From Antedon mediterranea (Eukaryota > Echinodermata > Crinoidea > Comatulida > Antedonidae): 64,000 bases of DNA. The notes under the pieces are model-generated. The model had not been told where the DNA came from. It worked only from the letters and a program-made list of their open reading frames with translations, and made no database searches. Shown piece after piece: positions 47,732 through 58,164 of the stretch. Location of the stretch: NCBI RefSeq assembly GCF_964355755.1, contig NC_092679.1, positions 7,750,001-7,814,000 on the forward strand. Direction: 5' to 3'. How positions within the stretch are numbered: position 1 is the stretch's first letter; each line of letters opens with the position of its first letter. A program made the translations under genes and the position numbers.

Positions 47732-50492
47732 ACGGTCACATGACATTCTTCAATAGTGTCATTCTACAGAAAACAAATGAATTAATTTTTTAATAAATTT
47801 ACTTTTATACAGTAGAATGAAAAACAATTGTCCTGAAATTAAATTTTCTGGATAGTTGTCTTAAAAATGTTGATATTAATGCTTTTATGAGATAGTTTTG
47901 TGTTGCTGGGATTAACGTAACATCGCTTGGATGACGATTTTAGCACTGGCTATAATTTTGAATATTTACTTTATCTGTGACTCATCTAAGTTTACTGCGA
48001 TAACAAAATTGGCCAATAATACTTTACATTGACTGCACTAGATACTATTTTATTCCTTTCTTTCTTTTCTTCAGTCTATCCGTTGGCGGCTTTATTTACA
48101 ACATAGAGATGGTATATTGTCTGATGAATAATGTCTACCTCCAAATCAATCAGCAGGATATTGTACACTACAATTAGTACAGACTGTTTCTTCTAATGGA
48201 GGAGATATCTTTCTATTATTAATCAACTGTAACCGAAGTAAATGAAAATAGAAAGTGGTACAGATTTATAGTTAGGAAGTTGTGGCATCCACCAGGAGCC
48301 TTAAAAGGCTATCCCTCTGTTTTGTACTCTAAAAATTACCGTGAAGAAAAGTAGATGTAGAGTCAATATTTTAACAGATATAATTAAAGAAGACAGAATT
48401 ACAGACAACTATTCACTGGGGACACCCTATTAGGGGTGTGGGGAGGGGGGTTTTGGCGGGAGGGGGGTTTTGGCGGGAGGGGTGTATAAAGTTTATCACC
48501 TCAGCAGAGGCAGTACAGTGTATACTTATGACATCACAGTAACCCACAATCCCTTCTCCCGCCACACTGTGTGTATTATTGTGAAATATTAGTTCAACAG
48601 GGGGAGGGTTCCAATTTTTGTTGGGTTCAAACGTGTCCCCTTAATAGGGGTCAACCATATCTGAGCTGTAGGCACAATCTAGTGGTTATAATTTACAGTA
48701 AATTACCAGACTAACTACTAACTGTTGTTTAATGGTACTGTACACTGTAGAAGAAGATTTGATATGTTAAGTACCATCTGTCCCTCTATAATTATGAGAA
48801 ATTACTGACCAGTGATATTAACTAAATGTGTATCTGTCTGCCATTAATAATGTTGGTGACGTTTAAAGTAACACTGTAGAAGATAGTACACAGAAAACTT
48901 ACTTTTATTTACTAGGCTAAATAGTCCTCCATTTCATATCTACTAATTAGTATTTAATTTGGGTACACCTGGTGAATTACAGTACTTGTTTTTTGTTTTC
49001 GTTAATCTATGGGCCTTGTTTGGTTCCTTGTTGTAATTTGGTACCCCAGTATTTTTTAGATATGTAATAAGTGAATGTTTTGAGGTTTTCTATTCATGTA
49101 TGTTTTCTAATTTCTTGGTACGATATTTAATTTTAATTAAATGTTAAATTAGATGTTTCTATTTTTATAGCAATTTTAACTAATTTTTATATATTTGTAA
49201 TACAATTCATTTCAGTCCTTGACTGTCGTTTTGTAATATATTTTTATATATCGAATAAATAAAATAAATAAATAAAATTACTGCAAATCCGACTGGTGTT
49301 TACTTGCCATGACAAACAATATTTTGTGAGTTTTATAAAATAGGGAATGTTGAAATGGGTCCAGAATTCTATGCTGTCATTATGTCAATATGTGTTATAA
49401 TATTATTGTTATGTCATTGTTACATCCCCTATAATATTATTAATCAGCTTACTAGTTGACAAAATATTGATTAATTTGATTAAAATTGGTAAGTGAAATC
49501 ATTTTAGGTCAAGATTATTTAAAGTTAGTGATATTATGAGTGATTATAATCTATTTTCATTTATTATTATTATTGTTTCCTTCTCTTCAAATGGTTGCAT
49601 ATTTTTTATACTAAGTGAGGTACAAAATGGGTTAATTGATTATTAAATCACCTCATTCATGGAACGCATACACAAAGACAGTATAATAAATAGAATGCAG
49701 ACAACCTAATATTACACTATCATTATATGTCTGTTTAATATTTGGTACGTTAACACTGACCTACAGTACCTTACTCTGGCTTATCTCAGTCTGCTGCTGA
49801 ACCAATTTGAAATCTAACAAAAGAAACCAGTAAAATATGACAATCAGTCAGCTCTTCTCTAACAACAATTACAAGATAAAGTAAAGCAAAAATCGTCCTT
49901 TTCCACACAATAAATTCAGTTTACTGTAGGCCTACTTGACTCACAGAATATAACTGTTCTCAAGATGAGGAGATCTAACAGCCCTCTGAAAATATTCTAT
50001 CTAGTATACGTGGTTAACAGCTAGAAATGTCAAAAACAGCATGACTCAACATTGGTTTCCCAGGCAAGGCTTCCACGCGAAAAACATGCAGTGTTGGAAC
50101 TATGTGATGTCATTAGCTATTTTTAAACATAGTGTGGTATTTGCAATTATAATTAATGAAAGTCTACTAACACTAACTACAGTAGGGCTATGATAGCCCT
50201 ACTATGTAAATACTGTATAACGATGTAGTATTTTCTCAATGGTGGTCTAACGTATGATTGGCATGTATATACTGTATGCAAGAAGTCAAATTTATTCTGT
50301 TAATCAGTGAAGCATAACTTGCAATAACAATACATTGATTGCCATTGGTGACATTATTTAAAACCTGCATTTGAAAATTAAATGATTCTTCTATAACCTT
50401 CTATACAATACTGTAATAATACAGTATTTTATTTGTATTTATTTGGATTTATAGATCTGTGGCACACTTATAGCATAGCATCATTTACTTAA
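47732..50492. other. Region upstream of the CEP170 start codon, gene-poor
   Basis: The CEP170 first coding exon has a likely acceptor just upstream (minus strand, near 47732), so non-coding first exon(s) and the promoter should lie here or further right. At 48418-48650 there is a G-rich repeat (GGGAGGGGGGTTTTGGCG twice) enclosed by ACACCCTATTAGGGGTG and GTCCCCTTAATAGGGGT words. A retroposon-like tail of AAATAAATAAATAAA type ends near 49277. No coding exon is supported. Confidence 0.45.
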
Positions 50493-52066
50493 AGGGGGGT
50501 TCCGGGTTTAAAATGAATAGTAAAAAATGTAAAATATATTTGTTTGTCTCTTGAACGGTAACAATTTCAATTTATATAAGCGCCCAGTGAAGCAGAACGA
50601 AGGCTGTGAAATGAGGCCAGATTACAAGTGCAGCTACGGCAAAATCACACTGTGGTTACAGAATAGGAAATTCGTGAAATGGTCAATCTTCCGACGACTC
50701 GTTATCATTAACCATATCAATTACTTTTGTAAAATTATACTTATCTGATGTAATTTTAGTCGGTCTTCCCATTTATAAAGTAAATTTTCTATGAAAATCC
50801 ATCAAAACAGTGAAAAATTAGATATGTTTGCACTTTACGTTTGCCGATTTTCGCACTGACTTAGGGAAAGCCTTCAAAATCAATGAAGCGTAACGTATAC
50901 ATTCCTGCTGAGCGAGGAGAGCGAGACGACGATACACGTGCTCTCTCTGCCCATGCCTGGCATCGTCGCGTGATAAGCAGACCAAACTGGTCGGGTCGAG
51001 TACCCCGTCTATAAGTATAATCACAACATGAACGATGTACAGTATTTGATTGAAGGTCGACTCGACCTACCGGAATGGTATAGATAATATAGCTCGAATG
51101 AGAGAGTTGGAATATTTGTAAACATAAGTATTGCTAATTTTAAGAGTGTAGCCTATAGTAAAAGGCCTGGTAGTATCAATTCGCATAGGGTCTACTACAC
51201 TAGCTAGCTCAATTTTTAACTGGGCCGGATCGGCTAGGTCTCCTTCCTACTACCGGTCTACTTGCTTGATGCAGTATCCGATTTTTTGGAGAGTAAACTA
51301 GGCCTATTTTAGGGCTACTTATTAGACGATCGGGACACCATACGTGCGGACGGCGATCGGACCTTGTTTTGCCTCAATATTTACAGCCGATTTTTGTAGA
51401 ACGTTTTAGGTTTAGATTGTTTAGGAGTTTGGTTGATAGGATGGGTTTGGAATCCACTGAGTTTTGTTATTTATGGGCCAATCATTTAGTAATAGGCTAG
51501 CTAGGCCCATGATGGCCCCAATGTTTTAACGTAGCCATCGTGGCATGGAATCCCTAGTCAGAAATGGCTCTCACCCATGAATAAAATGATTTAGGCTAGG
51601 CCTAGCCTAGTACGTGAAGTACGATCTGTACTATTCGAGGTATAAAAATAGTATAATTTATGACTCGGTAATCTGTACTAAATTTTGTATTTCATTAAAT
51701 GTCAAATAAATATATGCTACTACTGTTATTATTACACTTTAGGCCTAGCTTAGAAAATCTACAAAAAATGTATTTCACAATGATCAGGTGGTCGTCGTTT
51801 GACAGGGGAGAGAGAACACAACGTACAAGCTTGACGTCGCGAGTTTGGCGTGATTTTGTGAATATCTCATGAATATTAATGAGCTTCCCTAAGCTGCTGA
51901 AAAACAGACTTTCCATGAATTTACCCTAAAATGTATATGAAATTAAATTTTTTTAATTTCTCGTTATTACTTCTTCATTCTGACATGTCTATAGTATATT
52001 GTTATAATATTTTTTATATAATAAATAAATGATATTTAAAAGCAATTTTAAACCCAGAATCCCCCT
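50493..52066. mobile_element. piggyBac-type non-autonomous element with TTAA sites (1574 bp)
   Basis: The left end AGGGGGGTTCCGGGTTTAAAA is mirrored by TTTTAAACCCAGAATCCCCCT, shown here in part: the first 20 bases of each are complementary with a few mismatches. TTAA lies outside both ends (50489-50492 and 52067-52070). Several short open frames inside lack any transposase motif, so it looks non-autonomous. The termini differ from those of the TTAA element at 12088-12612, so it is a second family. Confidence 0.75.
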
Positions 52067-52185
52067 TTAATATAGCAATGTAGATAAAATAGTTATTGAG
52101 TCAGGGATTTCAGTGAATTTCCATGCTCTTTTTAGGTATATTTTGCAAAAACTATCCAAAATATTTTCATACTCATCAATTAAAT

Positions 52186-53698
52186 CAGGGCATCATTTAT
52201 AAGGAGCGCCTGCGCGACCGCGCTCCTCCGCGCTCCTCAACAGGCTTCGAGGAGAGCAATTTATCGCGCTCCTTAATTTTCAAAATAGAGCCTAGCTTTT
52301 GACAGTGGATTTTTAAAAGTTAAAACCAATCTAGGCCTGGGCTAATAATATATAAGCTAAGTTATAAAGCTACAAGCCTAATGGCAGTCCCTCGTTTTTA
52401 AGGATCGCGAGCGCGATCGCAATCAACAACCTTCGAAAAGGAGAGCAATTCATCGCGCTCCATCTCACAGTGCGAGGTACCAACAAAGGGTATTCCCCTG
52501 CCTGCGCGCATTCAAGGGCGACTTTACTTCATCGCCTCATAGTGCAACCAGTACGGTGTCATAGAAACACCTCCTTTACAGGAAGATCATGTCCCAACCA
52601 ATAATTTTTCCCTTTATGTTTTCATATTCTTTACTCCATGGTTTTTATGGAACGAGTTAATAAAATATATTTAATTTTAAAAGGAAACATTAATATAGGA
52701 GGCCTAAATATAATGTTTATTATTTAAAAAAGCTTAGCTGCTGGTTGCTTTAATTATGTCATTTAAATCAAGGTAAATCAAGATGGATTATTTCTTCGAA
52801 AGTTCTAACCAATTTTGGTCACTCAAATCCTCCTCAAAACACGTGCTGACGTGTGACGTCAGCATCTTCTAGAAGCTCTCTCTCAGCCAGCCCTCCCCTA
52901 TATTGTGCGTGCGCCCATGTGTGACACATGTAAACACGATCAAATATCTTTCTTAATTATTTTAAAATGACACTTTGTAACTTATTATCAATATTTTAAT
53001 GGCTGTTGCATGTTAGAATTGTATAATTTATGAATTGCAGGTAAATACTTTTCAGGTTTTCTGTCTGATTTCTAGGCCAACAAGCTAGGCTAGAAAAGCT
53101 AGGCTAAAGGCATAGTTGGCCAGGACAGGATTCTCCAGGCTCCTGAAACCCAATCTACCCAGGTTTACTGTAGAATAATACGATCCCCACGGAAAATATT
53201 GTGTGTGCAGGTGGGTGTGGGGGATTTTAGGGGAGAGGTACAGTATACATTTGTTGTGCCCGGCTGGGGGGGGGGGGTTATCCCCACCCCTGTTGGGCAA
53301 AAAAAATGTGTACAAAAAATTAATAAGGGCCAGCCATTTTTAATAAGGGCGACCATTCTTCAACTTCAACTGGCCCTGCTGGCCACTATGGTTTAAAGGT
53401 TAATTTTCAGCCCTGGGCATGCCAAGATACCTGTTGTTGTTACTTTTAATTATAATCCATGACATATAAATATAATAGATTATAGCGGCAGCGTGCGCTA
53501 ATATTTTTTTTTTGGTAGCAAAACCAATAGAATTTAACTTTTGTGGTCAAATTCAAAAATTGTAATTTTTTTTACATATTTACATAAACATTTGAGGAGA
53601 GCGATTTAAAATTTTTGCAAGGAGAGCGAATTGCTCTCCTCGGTGATTTGAGGAGAGCGATTTGTTGCTCTCCTGGGTTTTGCATACGTGATGCCCTG
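52186..53698. mobile_element. hAT-like non-autonomous element (1513 bp)
   Basis: The ends CAGGGCATCA and TGATGCCCTG are inverted complements. ATTAAAT is duplicated on both sides (52179-52185 and 53699-53705). Subterminal regions are full of AGGAGAGCG and its complement CGCTCCT, at least three times near each end, which look like transposase-binding repeats. A G-run of about 11 sits near 53266. No transposase frame is present. Confidence 0.82.
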
Positions 53699-53705
53699 AT
53701 TAAAT

Positions 53706-54255
53706 TATATATTATATTTATTGTTTGTCATTTTCATGAGAAGTTTAAATTTATCAAACAACTCTTTGCTGCCATTTTTATACATTATATATCTCATCTC
53801 ATTTTATTATACTTAAAAAACTGTTTGCAATTGAACTCTAGTTATTTCCTAAAACAGCCAATGCAATCTTTGATTTATATTAGATTCCAGATATAACCTC
53901 ACTTTGTTTGCCAAAAATGCTTTTTTTTCTTTCTTTCTATAAATATTAAGCCAAATCTACATTTAACTATAAAAAATCTACAAAGAATTTGAATACTGTA
54001 CTGTACATAATCAAAATATGCTGGTAGTATTGTATATTTTCTCTATTCATGTATTACAAGTCATTATCAATCCTTCTTATTATTATAATCACCAACTTTA
54101 ATAATTACTGTAGTTGTTCAGTCATAAGCAATAGTATTTTGAGCTTTTCCTGCTACAGTATAACCTGTTTACTATCTTGACCTTAGCAACAGATCGTAGT
54201 ATTAAAGCATTTTTGATTATTGGCTTTCCTGTAGTATGTGATGAGATGTAATTAA
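53706..54255. other. Non-coding spacer
   Basis: AT-rich; short open frames have no recognisable product. Nothing else is supported. Confidence 0.5.
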
Positions 54256-54515
54256 GATAAGTACAAGTGGGTTGGTGGTTATGATGCTTGGCTACCACTC
54301 CAAGGGTCCTGGGGTCAAGTCCCATCACATGTCAGGATTTTTTCTAAGGACAAAAAATACAACTCCACTCCCAAAGACTTGTAATAAGACTTTGTTTATG
54401 TAGAGCATCTTGTGTACGTTTGTCTTGTGAACCTCTGAGGGTCCCTAATGATCAGCAATTGCCGGATGGATCACCCTCAATAAATATGGTCCAAAAAAAA
54501 AAAAATAAATAAATA
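54256..54515 (+). mobile_element. tRNA-derived SINE, full-length type
   Basis: The head contains a tRNA-like A box (TGGTTATGATGCTTGG) and a B box (GGGTCAAGTCCC). A body with TTTATGTAGAGCATCTTGTG and GAACCTCTGAGGGTCC follows. The tail is an A-run followed by AAATAAATAAATAAA. This head-body-tail order is that of a polymerase III SINE. The body matches the truncated inverted copy at 10448-10530. Confidence 0.8.
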
Positions 54516-54578
54516 AAAAGGCACTGCACAAACAACCATGAATTTTTATACCTATTTTTGCAAATTAGTAGAATCTTA

Positions 54579-55508
54579 CGCCCGTATTCTTAAACTGGAC
54601 TTTAGTCGTAGTTCGAGCTAAAACTTTAAAAATGACGTCATTTTAATTCATAAACCGAACTTCAACTAAATCACCGACTAATTCAGGCCAACCTCGACTA
54701 AATCGAGACGGATTTTGATCGATTTTTTAAATCCTGGAGGTGGCAGGCTAAATGGTCGACTAAATGGTTTTTAAACGATGTTTATGAAAAACGTAACAGT
54801 CATTTTAGTTGTTATATTGGCCAAATATTGAAGAATGAAATATCTATTTTTATATTAGCTTAATTAAATATACATTGGTATAAGTTATAATAATGAAAAT
54901 CATCTTTATTTACAACCGTATACAAATTACATTATTTTCTTCGCGCAAGTCCGACTTGAACTACGTCACGCCATTAGCGACAATGGCAGATGCAGAAATT
55001 CACCACGCGATGGAATGTTTAGGGGGCCTAGCGCTTTCTTGTCACGCTATGAAGTGCGTGGTTCGTCGCGATCATACTTTGTTGGGGGCCTAGAAAATAT
55101 AAAAGTTACCGTACCGCCATGGTTCCTAAATATATTTTGAAGATTTTGTTTGTTGTTAATCAAAAGTACTTGACTGTTAAATTAATACTGATCTTTTTCT
55201 AATAATTAACGATTAAAATTATTTTTCATTTATATAGTCCTGATGCGTAAAAGATTTTTTAAGAAAATGGAAAGTGATATCAATGCGCAAAATTTCGTCT
55301 GCTCCTCAAATACTCTCTTGTCATTGGCCAATGTTTAGCCTTTGTTACCCAGACGTGTGCAACTCGACTAGAAGCTCGACTTCATTAAGTCGAACTGCAA
55401 ACTTCGACTACTTCGTTTTTTAATCGAATTTGAAGTAATAGCTCGAACTACGACTTTTTCAAGTCGAACTTCGAACTACGACTAAAGTCCGGTTTAAGAA
55501 TACGGGCG
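54579..55508. mobile_element. PIF/Harbinger-like element, copy B (930 bp)
   Basis: Same termini as copy A (CGCCCGTATTCTTAAAC and its inverted complement). The target duplication is TTA (54576-54578 and 55509-55511). TAA in copy A and TTA here together fit the TWA preference of PIF/Harbinger elements. An open frame at 54893-55093 contains a MADAEIHHAMECLGGL stretch, also present with changes in copy A. I cannot assign it confidently. Confidence 0.88.
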
Positions 55509-55763
55509 TTAGCGTTGGGCCCTTGGGTCTTTTGTGCATGTTATAAAAAAAAAATGCCACATTTCATTCCCAGTTCTTAGTGTCAACGTGCTTTTCTTGT
55601 GTAAATTAAGATTTTAATTAAAAAGGTTAATTAGATTATTCTGATTATATCATAATTTTCCCCTATTTAACACTACTAGTTTTCAGAATTTCTTACCAAA
55701 TACTCTCGATTAATGAATAAATGTGATTAATTTTGATTGCTATTATTCATATTGTGTTGTATG

Positions 55764-56447
55764 TGTTATGCGCGATTTGAACGATTTGCGCAATTTGAAA
55801 TTGCGCAAAAAAAATCCTTGCGCAATTTGAATTGAAACATGTGTTTCAAATTGCGCAAGCAACGTATTAAATTGCGCAAGTAATCTGAAAATTGCGCAAG
55901 GTTTTTCGACAGATTGTGAAATCATGCACACCCATATTTTTATAGTAATTTCTAAGAATGATTCAAAATTAAAGATAAATATCGCATTTCCTTATTTTAG
56001 TAGTGCAAATATTGTTATAAGTTAGCATACCGTCGAAGAACTGACGAAGGAAAACGAAGCGGTGGTGTTCCACCAGGCGGGCGCGGCGCGGGCGGCCGGC
56101 TATAGCCTACTACTCTAGCCTAGCTAGGGTCTGGACTACTGATACTGACTAGGTTACATGGCCTAGCTTAAACTAATATTAAAAACTTAAAAAGTGAGTA
56201 TTAAACATTATCTTCATTGAAATGGTCTTATTTATATAATAAAATACTAAATTTTAAACTCCTCTGCCTATGCCTAGCCTAGCCATGTATGGGAAAATTT
56301 ACAGTTCGTTTTCAAATTGCGCAAAGGTGTCATATTGCGCAAGAACTATCTTGCGCAATTTACAAATTGTGCAGCGCAATATAAAATTGCGCAAAGATTT
56401 TCTTGCGCAATTTCAAATTGCGCAAATCGTTCAAATCGCGCATAACA
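55764..56447. mobile_element. Palindrome-module MITE, copy 3 (684 bp)
   Basis: The ends are TGTTATGCGCGATTTGAACG and its inverted complement, flanked by GTATG (55759-55763 and 56448-56452). It carries the GC-rich middle block with GGTGGTGTTCCACC near 56060-56100, as in copies 2 and 4. Its right palindromic array is shortened compared with copy 4. It has the same orientation as copy 4, 2.8 kb away. Confidence 0.9.
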
Positions 56448-58164
56448 GTATGTATTCCCCTATTAAATTTTTGGATACAGTGTGATATAACTTGACTTCT
56501 ATCTCGCGACAAAATTAATAGCACATGCGTGAAACCTGATTTGGTAATACTTATTTTCATATTTTTCTGACTTTAAATCGAATAATAATTGTTTATGTTT
56601 TGGACCCGATCGTCTTATTCATTGGCCCTTGGGACCGATCGTCTCTGGTCCCGGTCGTCTTTCACCCTTGATGGGCCTGATCGTCTCACGATTTGGGCCC
56701 GATCGGCTGGGCCCGATCGTCCGTGCGTGGTCCCGATCGTCTGATAACCTACCACTACTATACTAGCCTACTACTACTAGGCCTACTAGCCAGTAGGGCC
56801 TAGCTAGGCCTACTGCCTCTTTCTTAGTTAGGCTAGAGCATATGCCTAGGCCTATTGATATTCTATGTGTAATGGAAATCAAGCAAAAATATCATAAAAT
56901 ACTTACTAAATTGGCTAGGCCTAGGCTACCGTTAAATCAGTTAATCACTTCTAAATGCCATATGTCACACCACAACAACACAAATATAAGTTACATTAAG
57001 AATATATATCACAAGAATGAGTATTCCGCGATGTTTGCATGAGAAATTTGTAACAGAGAGCGCCAGTGAGTGATGCCCGCCCTCATAAGGGCGGATGTAT
57101 ACATACTAAATAAGACTTGATTTAATAGATATTATACATGTCACATTAAATAGAATTATGATAATAGTTTTTGCAATTGTAAACTATTTTATAATACATA
57201 TTTATTAACAAACTAGTGTACATTCACTTTTACAGACAATTATTTACTAACATGCTAAGTTAGTTCACAAAAAAGGCTAACACAGCAACACCAAAAATCA
57301 ACGAATCGTTACTCAGCACGGCCTATTCTTTATCATTGCCGTGTACTACTCTACGCCCGGTAAATTAAGTATTGTTTTTATGATATAAATTAGTATAAAA
57401 TACATGTTTTTAATAGGACAAAATGTTAAATGTCATTAACATTTATTTGTTTTACCAGAAACAAGTTAAATATAGGAATATTATTAAACTATCCTTTGTG
57501 AAAACGCATAAACACCAACACGCCCGGTCACGCTATCGTAGCGCCCGGTTGATAAAGCAAACTGTTTATACGGCAGTTTTTACTAAATAAATTGCATAAA
57601 ACGAACAATTAAATATCCAAATATTATTTAACATGATGTTGGCATGTAGTTGATAACATTTTTTATCATGAAAATACTACCGGTGGTCCAGCCTTTGATT
57701 AGTGAAACCGTCACAAAAAGTTGTATACATCCCAGATACATCCACACTTATGGCGGCGCCCTACCACATGGACAATATTACTGTTACAGGGAAAATCGCG
57801 GAATACTCATTCTTGTGATATATATTCTTTGCTATACGCACGCTTGGGTGTGCACACGGAACAAGAAAATTTAACTGATGAATTATTCATGTTTATTTTG
57901 TGACGTTTCATGAGGGGGTACCCAACTTACCGTACAGTACTATTTATATGTTGAAATGGCGCTCTGTAGAGAAGTAGAGAATGCGCCAGTCGTCAGAATG
58001 GCGCTCTGAATATACCTCAATTAGCAGGCCTAGCCTCCTCATATTAATATAAATATAGTACAGACGTTCTGTGGTTGAAACGTCTACCATGCTTTGAAAC
58101 TTATTTGTTACGACGACTACTCCTGGCTGTAGAAGATTTGTTATTGGCAGTAGGGCTAGAAAAC
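56448..58164. other. Upstream region of RDH13
   Basis: A cluster of GATCGTC words in different contexts (at least six) spans about 56606-56745. The rest is AT-rich with short GCGCCCGG words near 57355, 57525 and 57540. The RDH13 promoter should lie within the last few hundred bases. The frame upstream of the chosen RDH13 start is open back to 58075, so a longer N-terminus is possible but lacks family support. Confidence 0.45.

Noticed and set aside
49785-49806. Possible 22-base non-coding microexon of CEP170 on the minus strand
   Set aside because: An acceptor-like GGTTCAG and a donor-like GTAAGG flank it, but nothing else supports it and such pairs arise by chance in 3 kb of sequence.
52979-53400. 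Overlapping Pro/Gly-rich open frames on both strands
   Set aside because: They sit inside a transposon around a G-run, change frame freely and show no domain.
56270-56485. Open frames encoding repeating strings such as LRNFKLRKD or FEIAQ (also at 2956-3285, 26072-26411, 58552-58734 and 59146-59412)
   Set aside because: These are translations of the palindromic MITE modules. The same pattern appears on both strands and in several frames, as expected for palindromic DNA, so they are not proteins.
58075-58164. An upstream RDH13 start at 58075
   Set aside because: It would add 30 residues before the membrane anchor that have no counterpart in RDH13. The ATG at 58165 gives the usual short N-terminus.
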